In this document: positions 45,275 to 56,758 of the stretch, one piece after another
Position numbering within the stretch: position 1 is the first letter of the stretch
How the letters are laid out: each line of letters opens with the position of its first letter
From: Hawksworthiomyces lignivorus
Taxonomy: Eukaryota > Ascomycota > Sordariomycetes > Ophiostomatales > Ophiostomataceae
Assembly: GCA_002917075.1 (NCBI GenBank)
Contig: NTMA01000060.1
Span: 124,001 to 188,000, forward strand
Reading direction: 5' to 3'
DNA: 64,000 nucleotides
Position numbers and translations under genes: made by a program
The notes under the pieces: generated by a model
What the model saw: only the letters and a program-made list of their open reading frames with translations
Told to the model about the DNA's origin: nothing
The model's database searches: none

Positions 45275-45841
45275 CTATTCGAGGAGTTCATAAATAGTTC
45301 CCAAGCTGACATTTTCATCCCAGAGGATGAGATCTTCGTCGATTAAGTTTTCCAAGACCCCATAGATAAAATACTGGCAGTTCCAGTCCTCTAGATCGTT
45401 TCTGATAGGTGTTGTTTGTGCGACAAGTTGAAGTTGCTCTACATAGCTTTCGCGTATGTATCCGATAGAGATCTTATCTCGGAATCGCCTTGAATTACGC
45501 GCATCGGTGCGTTTCCGCTCATATCGGAAATATCCAGGAGAGCCCGTAACATGGCATAAGAAATGATTGTCTGTGCAGCCTGGGTAGTCTTCAGGGTACT
45601 CAATCCAGAGCGCCCAGTGCATGAGGACATCGTCGTCTTTAAACCGGACGACGTAGACTCGGAGCCAGAACTCTTGCTCGGCCACTTCAGTCTCCGTAAC
45701 TTCATAGCCCTCGTATCCTTCATATCCCTCTTGCGAGTCGTACCCCAGATATGCCCCATACCCCGCAGAGGCGCCTTCACCGGCGTTGTCATGACCTCCC
45801 CCGGATGTAGAAGTATGTCGGCGACGCCTTGAGTGACTCAT
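45275..45841 (-). CDS. Small Cys/His protein, possible permuted papain-like fold
   Basis: Single-exon protein of 188 aa. After a Gly/Tyr/Glu-rich N-terminal ~55 residues comes a compact domain with H75 in VLMHWALWIEYPE, H97 in CHVTGSPGYFRYE, a helix YVEQLQLVAQTTPI, and C155 in DWNCQYFIYGVLENL. Proteins with HWALW early and WNCQ late are common in filamentous fungi and are usually called hypothetical. The order His then Cys recalls permuted papain-like proteins such as LRAT and NlpC/P60 relatives, so a thiol enzyme is a reasonable but untested inference. No signal peptide or membrane segment is seen. It is the outermost of five co-oriented genes. Confidence 0.75.
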   Translation of the reverse strand: MSHSRRRRHTSTSGGGHDNAGEGASAGYGAYLGYDSQEGYEGYEGYEVTETEVAEQEFWLRVYVVRFKDDDVLMHWALWIEYPEDYPGCTDNHFLCHVTGSPGYFRYERKRTDARNSRRFRDKISIGYIRESYVEQLQLVAQTTPIRNDLEDWNCQYFIYGVLENLIDEDLILWDENVSLGTIYELLE

Positions 45842-48589
45842 GCTGGTATATTCGCCGGTTTTATTTCAACCTACACAATGATATAGAATTAGCCGTAGCG
45901 TTTGGCATGAGACGAGAGGATAGGCGCATATCCAGACTTTCAAAGTACTTTTGTAAAGATCATGCCCAGGCCCAAGGAAGTGATAAATTGACACGTTCCA
46001 AAACCGACTGTGTTGAAGAAAATAGTTTCGACTACAAATATTAATCGTAAGAAAACCCCCAGAAAGGGACCAGGATAAGGTTTTTTTTAGATATAAATTG
46101 GCCTTTGCTTCTGTTCACTTTTTTGGCAGACCTGAACGTTCAATCTAATAGCCGCAGGAGGGCTCAATTAGATATCATGTTTTTATAATTTCTCGAGCCG
46201 GCTGTCACAGGACCATACTCCAAATTAAAAGGGACAAAACAGATACCTGTAGAATTGAATATCTGAGCGCTGTGCGTACCTGGTTGCCTTATCGTGTCGC
46301 TTGCATCCTCGACGGCAGCTTCGTTGGGGAGACGATGAAGAGACAAACGCGATAAGTTTCTCTTCGCACGCTATCTTTTGTCTGGATATACGGTTAGAAG
46401 GTGTCTTGTACCGAGTTTTTCCATGCTCATAAACCCATACAATCGTTTTCTAAGTGTTGTCTCTTTCTACGGTAGTTGCACAGTCTGTAGAGCCATGGTC
46501 CAACATGGTCCCAAGTTGACCCAGATATTCGCATCGAATAGGCGTAGATACGCTCCGGATGGTGAACATATGGTGAACAAAAGAAAATAAAACCAGGGCG
46601 GAATTCATGCAGAGGGCCGGTTGCAAGGCCTGAGCAACTAATATTGTCCAAACGCATCGAACGATGTTTCTCACACATGCTAGGTTCCCGCTCTGGTATC
46701 CACGAGCTTCTGCTGAGTATTCAAAAATTTACATCTGAAGTTCCCGTTGGCTTAATCTACTACCGCAACCAGGGGTATGCTTGTAGAATTCAACCCTGCT
46801 TATTTCCCCGTTGCGGTGCGTACTTCCACCGGTTGGTCTGAATGCTTGGCAACATACTTCCTGGTCATCAGTGAACCCCCGTTACTTACGCAGTGCTGCC
46901 CAAAATACAACTACAATGAAATAAGTAGGCGCTGTGCTTCAGTTGATGGCATGCCCAGTGGCTTGGAAGACTATCTTCAATTAGGGCGGGTGTGCCGTAG
47001 TTCTCTGTTTCGACAGATTAGCTCACCCTTCGGATTATAGCATCCTTCGCAGTGGGGGACCGGGTATTTTGCACAATTCAAGACGGAGGCTATGAGACAG
47101 CATCAAGACTGTTAGTTGATTAGGCAGAAAGTCGGTCAATGATCGACTGTCAAACACGCGTGCTGCCAGTCGTCCCCCTCCACATTGCCGCACTTCACAG
47201 CCTTGAAAAAAGTTCACAGCAATGTTGGACCTCTAGTCTCGAGATCGGATTTGAAATAGCAATCCCCCAGTGTAACACACGCTGCAGGATCGGAAAGTGG
47301 TATCTAACCCGAACCAGTTGTGCACTTTTCTTCACACCCTCTCTGCCTGCTGATTCCAATCAGGTGGTCATGTCGAAGCGACTCGGACTGGGACGATCCT
47401 CCGGTATGGTCAGTCACGACTTGCCAATAATACGGCCTTTCCGACTGTTCTATCAACGGTTTTCAAGTCAGAGGCGATCCAAACCTCCAAAACCGATAAT
47501 TCACATTGCCTCGGTTTCTGTACAGCTTGCCGTTGCAGCTTTTCGGTTGTAAGCGCCGAAATGCTGCTCTCTTGTCGCTATAGAACTGCTAGAGCCTATC
47601 AAGCTTGGAGTTACCAACCCTGTTCAACCCGGGTGTGTTTGCAGAGATAACCGCTATAAGGTATTTTACAAACTACAGAGGCTGTGGCATTCATTCCGCT
47701 TCTGCTAGTAGCTGAGCTGGAAAAAAGACCAAAACATATTTTGTCAAAAGGATTCGTTAGGAACAGGTTTGCTCTTTTTTAACTGCCGAATAAGGAAATA
47801 CGGTCCGGTGCAGACCTCTTTTGTGTCTCGGCGACAAGCCCCAAACGTGAGCTTGTTGTTTTGCGCGTACGGCTTCTGCCCCAGCATAACGTCATGTCGA
47901 GTTACTGTATGTAACCAGACCCTTGACTGTCTTACTCTTTCCGGCCCGAACGTGCCTGTGATTTCGCTGTTTTAGCTCCCTTTGATCCTGGAGTAGCAAA
48001 TGTTGTCAACTTATTCTGCAATGACGGTTTCCTCCTGTCAGACTCAGATCCTTTGCCCCCCCCCCCCGTGCGAATCCCAAATGAATATGCTGTTTCGGGT
48101 TGGGTGCTCCCCTAGAAAAATGACAGGTCAGCCAGCAGAACTCGCCTTCGATTCCATTGGGCTGTAGAACACGCCGCGAGGATACCAAGGCCAGCAATCG
48201 GGCGCAAGACACAACAAAGACACTAAGAAGCACGTTTCTCCGTCTTCCAAACCGGACGTCTAGAAATCATGTATTTGTTTTCTTGTTCTTTTTTTTTCTT
48301 TTTTTTTTTTGGATAGCATCATAGTAAGTTAAAAGGGTCATATCGCATGTGTGAAAATGCTCCCAGCTACTCCAGGCTCCGTCTCGTTCCGAGATGAGGA
48401 TCCCCTAAAATGAAACCTAGTCCCAGGATTGTATATACGGAAACATGTCGTGTCTAAAAAAAATAACACACATGTGAATCAGAAGCCCGCCCAAAACATA
48501 AGCAAACACGCTTCGGATATCTTTCCCACCGTACTCCAATACCGTAGATTCATGATGTCCAGGCGCCTTTTCCATATATCCCTTCATAT
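45842..48589. other. Gene-free interval
   Basis: About 2.7 kb without a convincing gene; the longest frame (137 codons, 47139-47552 plus) has random-like composition. A run of 12 C residues lies at 48056-48067 and a T-rich tract at 48281-48311. I see no RNA gene or mobile element. Confidence 0.45.
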
Positions 48590-51500
48590 CTATCGTTGAT
48601 GTGGTTGGTTTTGTTGTTGTTGTTGTTGTTGTTGTTGGTGCTGCTGCTGCTGCTGCTGCTGGTGATAGTGGTGTATCTGCGACTGCCTAATATACGCATC
48701 GATGTTCGGCTCTTGGTCTGAATTGAGGAGGCTGTCAATGCTCGTGACGCTAGCAGTACGGCCCGCTTTCGGCGGTACGCTTTGCTGCTGGCTGCTAGTA
48801 TCGGTATTGACGCCTCCGCCGCCGGTGCCGCCTCCTATAGCGCTGCCAGCGGCGCTGCCTGGGGCCGTGGTACTTCCCGCCCCTCCGCCGAGGAGAGCCG
48901 ACTGCATGTCTTTGAACCAGGCCCACCATTCGGCTTGTTCTTCGGGATCGGATCCTTCAGCTGCCTCTGGCTCCTCGCCAAGCTCCATTTCCTCTGTAGA
49001 GCCACGGCTGTTCCGCTCTGGCGTTCCATCGTGCAGGCTGTCGGTCTCGATATCCATTTCGGCGCCTCCATATGCCCCCCCGCCGCCGCTTCCGCTGCCG
49101 GTGCTCACAGAGTCTGGGTCTGTATTCATCGCTTCTGGAATGGTGCCAATCAGCTTGTCGATGGAAAGCACATTGCTGGATGTCGGTGGGCTGCGTGACC
49201 CAGTTTGAGACTGGGACTGTGCTTGGGGACTGGGTCTCCTGCGCGTCTCTGTCGCTGCTGCCGTCTTCGCTGCTGCCACCGCCTTCCGGCGGCCCGCCAA
49301 GTCCAAGACCTTAAACGAGCGCAAGCGCGCGGCGAAGGCATCGTAGCTGATATTCTTGACCTGGTAGCCAAGTGGATGCGGAACGGTGCGAGTCCGTGCA
49401 AACCGAGTGGCCACGGCTTCAATGACGTCGTTGAAGGCCGGAAGCGTGACACCTGGCGGCAAACCAACAGGACGCGTGTTGCCGCGGAAGAACGCGGTTA
49501 GCTTCGCCAGGGTAAGATCGGCGTGGACAATCTGGGCGAAGACGGTCATGGGCAGCTGGTGGAAGACGCCCACGTGAATCGAGAAGAACACATCAAAAAA
49601 GGACTTTGCGGCCATGTAACACCGAATGGGCATTTCCTTGGCGTTGATGGAAGGGGTACTGTCGTCGGAACTTCTGCTTGAGGTGCTGTATGCTGGCTCG
49701 GTCTTCGAAGGAGCGGTGCTGCTAGTAACACTGAGTTCGTAGATGTATATTTCCGTTGTGTGGTAGAGGAGCTTAACAGCCACTGGCAAAACGGTGAGTA
49801 CAGATCATTCAGCTAAAAGACAGCGAGGTGAAAAAAAAAAAAAATTGCGCAAATAAAAAAACCTACTGTCTGATTTTATGTCGCGTGGCAGGCCGCTCCA
49901 GAGACGGTCGAGCTCAGCAACGAAGCCTTCAATGTGCGTGCGGACGGGAATGGCAAACCGGCCATCACAAAGATCGGCGTCTCTCTGCACCTGTAGGACG
50001 CGGCTAATGAGATAATACAGGCGGACAGTAATTGCGAGGTGGTAGTCGGCAGTAACAGTTGGATTCGGCATAGGATATGGGGTGGTTCTCTGTGCAGCGT
50101 CGGCGGGGCTGCTGTCCAGATCAGCACGGCTCTGCAGATAATTGGCCTCGAAGATTCGGCAGGTGTCCTCAATCTGCAGCGTGTACTGCAGAGGCGTCAT
50201 CATCGTGACACTGTGGGCGATAGCGTGCGACAAGCAAAAGCTGCCGGCTAGCGCACGGCGCTCGTCAAGCGTGTGGCCATGCTCGGCAGCGTTCAGGTTG
50301 GTGCCGTGCACTGTTTTCGATAGGTAGCGGTCGAGCGGCGAACGCAGTGCGGTTCTGGAGAATTCCAGCTTGTTCAGACCGAGGTCATTGACCAGTGCGA
50401 GAGCTACGTGGATCAGATTCGTGACTTGTGGCACGATAAAGTTTTGAGCAATGAACCTAGGCAGATGTCAGAACCCCAATCGCATTGTAAGCAGCTATTA
50501 TATTATGAGACATACCAGTTCAAGAAGAGCAAGATGCCTTGCAGCAGCTCGAGGCTCTTGACGCTGTTCAGGAAGACATGCTCGGTGAGATAGAAAATGA
50601 TGGCCTTAGCTAGCCGGATTTGGCGCTCAAAATCGTGGTAGCTAGTGGCAAATACAATATTCAGCCAGATAAACGGCTTCTGGCTCTGCAACTCCGCGGC
50701 CTTGACCCCGGCCGCCGGGCCACTTATATAAAGATTGTATTTGCTGTATGCGTCTCGGTAGAAGCGAAGGAGCTCCTCAGCTTCGCGCTCTTTCATGTGG
50801 AGAACGGAGTTGATGAAAGTCTGAAAAACAGCGGCAGCCGCCGCAGTCGAGCTCGGCGGCGCTTGCGGTGGTGGCTGCGGCTGCGGCTGCGGCTGTGGTG
50901 GTGGCTGCGGCTGCTGTGGTGGTTGCGGAGGCTGCGGCTGTTGCGAGTATGGTGCCCGATCTTGTGCCTGAGCAGCCGAGGAGTCCAACGGAGTCGACTC
51001 GGTGACTGTGGGAAGAGCAGTGTGTGGATATGGATTCAAGTGGCCGGCGCCTGCTGCAGGTATGGGTCCTCTCGCTAGCGACCCTACGGCTGCTCCTTTT
51101 GGCAGATTGACATTCGGATGTTGCTGCATAAAGCGTGACGGTGACGGCAGAGGTTGCACTGGACCTCGCGCTGGTGCTGGTCCTGTTGAAACAGTGGGTA
51201 CCCGCTGCAGCATGGGTGGTGATGATACAGGTGGGGCATGCTGCTGGGGCTGTGGCATCTGCTTGCTGCTGGATCCTCTTTGCGCTGGACTGCTCGCTCC
51301 TGCTAGCGTCGGCGACAGCAGAGGTTTTGAAGGCGAAGCTTTCCTAACAGGGACAGACGATTTTGGTGTCTTGGAAGCAGGGTTTGCGGCACCAGAAAAT
51401 TTCGGTATAGCCCTTGCGGGTACCGGAGAGGGCGTCTTCGGGGACGGTGGTCCTGCCTCCACGGCCTTTCCTGCTGCTCGTGAGGGTGCCAGTGTTGACG

Positions 51501-52067
51501 GCCCTGCTGTTGCTGCTGTCGGCACTGTTTCTGGCAGTTTTGTTGCCATTACCTCCATTGCTGCTCGGGTGGTACCGGGCCTGTGTTGGTTGCGAAATTA
51601 AGTTGGTCAGTGCATATCCAAGGGGGAAAAGTACTGTACCACGCCAAAAAAAAGAAATAAGGAGCCAGAGAAGATCAAGAGCCGCAGATACGACGCATAC
51701 TGCAGCACGGGGACGAGACAAGGAGGACTCACTTGAAAAATCCCACGCGGCGCTTCTTGCGCGGACGTGTTGGTAAGAGACACTCCCGGTTGAGGCGCTC
51801 GCATCGCTCACACCGGGGGACGGCAGGAATGCCATCAATAGACCCGGCAGCAGATGACGCTCCTGCTGCAGAGCTCTCGTGGTAGCCTGCATCCTGTCCG
51901 TCGCCGCCGCCAGATCCCCCCAATCCGCTGTTGCCACCAAGAATGACACCGATGCTGCTGCTGTCCCCAACCTCTCCGTCTTCTGGAAAGACACACTTGG
52001 CTTTGGCGGCGGAACAACTCAGACAAGCACGATGCCCGCCAGGTGGGACGAACTTGACGCCTTCCAT
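48590..52067 (-). CDS. Zn2Cys6 transcription factor with expanded zinc-cluster loop
   Basis: Four exons: 52067-51733, 51580-50516, 50456-49867 and 49782-48590, giving 1060 aa. Introns are 152, 59 and 84 nt with donors GTGAGT, GTATGT and GTAGGT; all joins keep frame. The zinc cluster has Cys at 15, 18, 25, 86, 89 and 96. The first half is ACLSCSAAKAKC, the second RCERCERLNREC, followed by a basic RPRKKRR. A 60-residue Gly/Ser/Asp-rich loop separates the halves, where 5-12 residues are usual. Exon 2 encodes a Pro/Gln-rich region. The middle homology region begins at FQTFINSVLHMKEREAEELLRFY and includes IAQNFIVPQVTNLIHVALALVNDLGLNK, characteristic of War1/Leu3-like fungal regulators. The C-terminus ends in a polyglutamine tract. 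Targets are unknown. The zinc-cluster loop might hide a small unrecognised intron. Confidence 0.88.
48601..48660 (-). repeat. Trinucleotide repeat encoding polyglutamine
   Basis: On the coding strand, CAG repeats followed by CAA repeats encode two Gln runs separated by His, close to the C-terminus of the Zn2Cys6 regulator. Such tracts vary in length between strains and can modulate transcription factors. Confidence 0.9.
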
Positions 52068-55000
52068 TGGAGTGTGCGGAGAAAGAGAGGGAGGGAGACG
52101 AAGGGGAGGAAGGCGACAGAGGAGGAGGAGGCGGTGGGAGAGAAGGCGGAGAGGAGGTAGAAGGAGGGTGGCGGAGGAGGAAGAAGAATGGGAGGGGGGG
52201 AGACGAGCAAGTACGAAAAAGGAAAAGAAAAGGAAGCGAATATCGAATAATAGAAGGAATCAATTAGGGTCCAAAACAATATCATTGCCGGCCGCCGTTG
52301 GTCGGCAGCCTCTAAGGATCAAGGATCATTTGACATTTGTGAAACAGTGGCGGGGAATTCCGAAAGACGAAGGGGGATGTGTCAAGCAAGAGACGGGGGG
52401 GAGACAAAGATGAGAGATCGGTGTAGGATCGTGAATTGCACGGCGGGGGAGGAGAAAGGAGGCGAGAAGGGGGCCAATTGACAAGTTTTCGGGACGGAGA
52501 AGAGAACAATAGAAAAGAAAAGAAAGAAAAAAAAAAAAAGGCGGAAGAACTAGAAGACGGGGAGAGTACTAGCAGCGACGGCGGTGTTGATAAAACATAG
52601 GCGAAAAGAAAGCTACTCCATAATCTGCAGAGCTAGGTGTGGGTTTGCGGTCGATGAGTGGTATGGGTGGGTGTGGTGTGGTGTCGTTTTATTTGTTACG
52701 GAGGATTGTTCTTGCAGCGGAGAGATTCCTGAATGGGAAAAAGGGAAATAAAAAATTGTGAGCAGCGAAGAAAATGGGGTCGGAGAAGAAAAAAAGAACG
52801 GGTAAGGGTGTAATAAAATGAGACCCGGCAAAAAAAAAAAAAGGAGTAAGACTAAAAATAAATAACAAAGAACAAATAATGGCAACGATTCGGCGGTGTT
52901 GAAAAGGTGATAGTGTCCCTACGTCGAGCTGCAGTGCGCTCAGCTTGGACGGCTATTCGGCCTTTACACCCAGAAAGAAAATGGCGACCGAGAGAGACAG
53001 AGAGCCGTGGTTCGATAGACAGGAGAGACACCGACAGGAGGTATCAAGAAAAGATAGGAAGATGGAAACATGAAAACATGAAAAACATGAAAAACATGAA
53101 AATTCGACAGGGGGCAATCGAGGATAAAAAGGGAAGAAAAGGAATAATAGAGAAAGACTTCAGGAAGACGAATATTCAAAAAGAACACACGTAAGAAAGG
53201 GATTGCGTAAGAAGAGCCCGTAAAAAGAGAAGAAGAAGAAGAAAAAGGGTGAAGAGAGACGGTAGCAGAACAAAGCAAGCAATGTGGTGAGATAAAGTAA
53301 GAAACGCAGCATCAGCCGAGAGAACGACGAGGCGGCGCAGTTGCTCGTGTCTCTCTTCGCTTTGCGTTGTACCAAAGGTCTCCTTCCTTCACCTTGGATC
53401 CGCCGGCGTATCTGTCTAAAGACTGTCGACTCGCTTCTTTTGTGCGCTTCTTTTTCGCCTATTTTGCTTGCTTCTTCCCCAGTCTAGCTCAATAAATCAG
53501 CAGGTTCGGTCTGGTCTTCTTCTCTCCATATATTTGGTGTCTCACTCTTTGTCTCTGGGCCTTAGCTCCATGCTCATCCATTCCCCTTGCCGTCTTCTTC
53601 TCAGCTTCTTTTCTTACCTCTCTGGGCTGCCTCTCTCTCTAGCCACCTAAGTCGTCCTCGTCGGTGACCGTCATCTGCCATTTTACCATCTTTGCCATCT
53701 CACTTACTAACCACCCTTGTCCTACGACCACACGATTCGCCAGGTATACGTATGCCCTCTCGCCTTATTTTTTTTTTTTTTTTCCTTTCTTTTTGTTTTT
53801 AACCCTCTTTTCCCGCTTTTTTCTTGTCTTCTACGAAGATCTCCTTACTCCAACTTTTTGCCTTCGACATAGGTAGCTGCTTCCCTTCCCCTCCTTCCAT
53901 GTGGGAAAAAGCAATTAGTTTTTTAGTCGTTGGGTCTCTTGGGTCGGACACCCACACCGCGCAGTTGAAGAACCCCTCCTTGTCCCTCGCCATTTTTTCT
54001 TCAAAAGACGGGGAACCTGCGAATCAGAGTCTCTCTTGGTTGCCGAAACGAGGGAACAGAGGGGGAGGAAGCAGGAGCCTAAGAAACAATAAAAAAAAGA
54101 AAAAAACGAATGGGAAGGAATAAAAAGTAAATCAAAAAGCAGCCAACCAAACTCGCGGATCAGAGCCGAGAACAGGCCTGGTCCACAATTTACGGCTTCT
54201 TGCCGTTTTTGTCCATTGCATTTCGTTCGTTGGCTGCTTAAGCGAGAACAGCCAGACAAAGTCCCGGATGGAGGTGAGATGCGAGATGCACACCACGCAA
54301 AAATGCGCATATGCACACTAAAAACCACGAGAGCGGAAAAAAACAAAAAACAAAATGGAGGCATTTTCCCCCCCTTCTCCATCGTTTCACGCTCCGCCGT
54401 TTCACGGTTTCTTGATTTTCTTTGCCCATCGCCTTTTTTATCTGTTTTTGGAAAGCGCCTGAGAATCCCATGCTTTTTGTACATACTAGCTCGTCGAAGC
54501 CTCGTCTTCTGCACCGTTTTATTCGTCTTTGCAGCCAAGAACGATGCAAGTCCTTTCTAATAAGTTGTCGCACAGGCAGACAGGCATTCTCTGCGGAACC
54601 CTGTTGCTCGTGGTAAGTCCGGTGTATCAGGTGCTGCAGAATAGCTGCAATAAACTGCAGGGTACATGTCTGTTTTGGACGGCTTTTTGCTCTCTACGGT
54701 TAGCAACTCGCGACGGACCCTCTATGTAATGTACTTTGAGGCCCTGCGCTGCATGAGCTGCGAGAGTCGCGCGATTTAGTGGTAAAAAGGCCTTTCGTAA
54801 ATTAACCAGACAAAGGGGCCACTGCAAGACAGACATGGTAATAGACGGGACGCACAACTCATGCTGAGAGCGACAACTAGCGGTTTAGCTTGCAAAATTA
54901 TAAATCCCTCTGCAAGGAACGGTCTGGGAAAAAAAAAGTCCTATCTTTCTTGCCGGCTCCCCCCAAGCTTACAATGCATCATGCTTTCCCCGACAGCACA

Positions 55001-55803
55001 ACTCCCACACGTGCTTCGTGTGCGATTGGCATGAACCCATCGTATCCCACACCCGAACTTCCCGCCCACATGACCCGCCACGCCAAACCCGGATTCTGGG
55101 TGATAGGTCCAAGTTCCCGACGAGGCTGGGCGGGCTACGGGTAGCCTGAATCCACCACCACTATTTGCTATCGGCGTGCCTATTAAAGTAGCGCGCCCTT
55201 CCAGTTTCAAACTACAAGAACCATAAATCGGCTGGATCACACACGTCTGGCTGGCTACAATTCGAAAAATAAGGTAGTTTTATTTTTGCGTGGATTACGT
55301 CATGCCTGAGATATGACAGGAGGTCCACCTAAAGGAGGATAAAGGAGGGATCTATAAAGAGAGGACGGCGTGCACAGTAAGGAAAAAGGAGAGACGAGAA
55401 AATAAAATACGTCAGAAAACACATCGCTGCCTAGATCTGGAAGGAAGCAATCTTCATGCCGTAACAAAGAGGGGGCTTGCAAAAGTATTGTAAATTGTAA
55501 TAGATTCGCTTTTGAGGCGATCTCCCAATACCACCGGCACCACCCAAAATAAAAGAGATTTGAAAGATAGAATGAAAATAAAAAGGTATGACAAAAGAGA
55601 CGCCCGCCAAAACATCGACTCATCGGCAGCCCAATAGGAGAATAAGGGGTAGGGTAAAAAGAGAAGACGAGACTGCCGACTGCATCGTTGCAAAATAGAA
55701 GTCTTTGCAAAGAAACCCAAACGCCGAGTATGCCGATGGACAAGAAGTAAATTACAAACAAAGTTCGTGTGTCATGACCTGGAAAACTGTCGGGGGTGCT
55801 CGT
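52068..55803. other. Long leader region and gene-free interval
   Basis: From 52068 to about 53280 the plus strand is strongly purine-rich, meaning C/T-rich in the direction of the Zn2Cys6 gene, and fits a long promoter/leader of that gene. From about 53380 to 53900 the plus strand becomes C/T-rich. The interval 54100-55800 shows nothing recognisable. Open frames here begin at non-ATG codons or have tract-driven composition. No gene is supported. Confidence 0.45.
53068..53102 (+). repeat. Short tandem repeat ACATGAAAA
   Basis: Four nearly identical units of 8-9 nt (ACATGAAAA with one shorter copy) in direct array. It lies in the putative leader region of the Zn2Cys6 gene. Confidence 0.8.
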
Positions 55804-56758
55804 TCAAGCGTTGGTAACCTATTGATCGTTTAGTATGTTTTCAAATTCAACGAAACCAAACAGAACGCGAGCAAGAGCAAGCGAAAAATGAGGGACGAAT
55901 GCAGCGGAAAGCTGAACATACCCTGAGAATTCTCCTGGAGTAGTCCTCATTGTCGGCAATGCTGCCGTCGCTCAGGCGGCGCTGGGCCATGACGGGGTCG
56001 AGGCGCGAGTCGGAGCCAGAGTAGCCGCCGCTACTAGTGGGCGGCTTGCCGCTGCCGCTGAAGAATGCATTGACCGCGGCATTACGGCGGTACTCTTCCT
56101 CGATCTCCTTGTTGCGACGGCGGCGCAAGAAGTAGAATACGGCACCTACGCCGGCACCGACAGCAACCACGCCGACAACCACACCAGCAGCTATGCCAGC
56201 GGTGTTGCTGCTTGATTTGTGCTCGGTGGTGCTGGCGTCGCTCGTTTGTGTAACAAAGACCGTCTGGCCACCTACGACGGTGGTTGATGGAGTCGCCTTC
56301 GTTGACGAAGATGACGTTTTGGTAGTGTCGTTCGCGTAAGGGATATCCGACAGTTGCAGGCCAGTATTGTATACGGTCCAGTAGCCTACACCGCCGCATG
56401 CTTCTTGACCGAAACCCGTGCAAGGCGTGTTGCAGTACTTATCGTCAACGAGCGAGTCCTTGGGAGGATAGCTGTCGCCGCAGTAGCACTTGCTTCCCTC
56501 CGTGCTGGCTCCGACGAGTTTTCCCATCACTTGGCAAGTAAATTGACCACACTTGCCGCGGGAGTTGTATTGATTGCTCGTGTTGTACACGAGATCGCCT
56601 GCAGACGAAAAGCAGCCCTGGACGATGGGTTGTAAGTAGATGGGAGCAGAGGACGGTTGCTCAACACCCATCTTGGTTGTGGAAGAGGCTGCGGCAGCGG
56701 CGGCGTTACTGGTCGCCACGAAACCAGCTGCCATCGTGAGTAATGTAGCGAACATCAT
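55804..56758 (-). CDS. WSC-domain cell-wall stress sensor
   Basis: Two exons: 56758-55922 (279 codons) and 55818-55804 (four codons plus stop), giving 283 aa. The 103-nt intron has donor GTATGT and acceptor AATAG; joining gives the C-terminus SRRILRVTNA. The protein has a signal peptide at 1-22, a WSC domain at ~44-133 with eight cysteines (GCFSS, CGQFTC, KCYCGDSYPP, YCNTPCTGFGQEACGG), and a Ser/Thr-rich stalk likely O-mannosylated. One transmembrane segment (~188-211, Gly/Val-rich) is followed by RRRRN and a cytoplasmic tail. This is the classic layout of Wsc1-3 sensors, which signal wall stress through Rom2/Rho1 to the cell-wall-integrity pathway. The tail motif with DNEDYSRRILRV is conserved in filamentous fungal members. 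The tiny last exon is easily missed. Confidence 0.93.
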
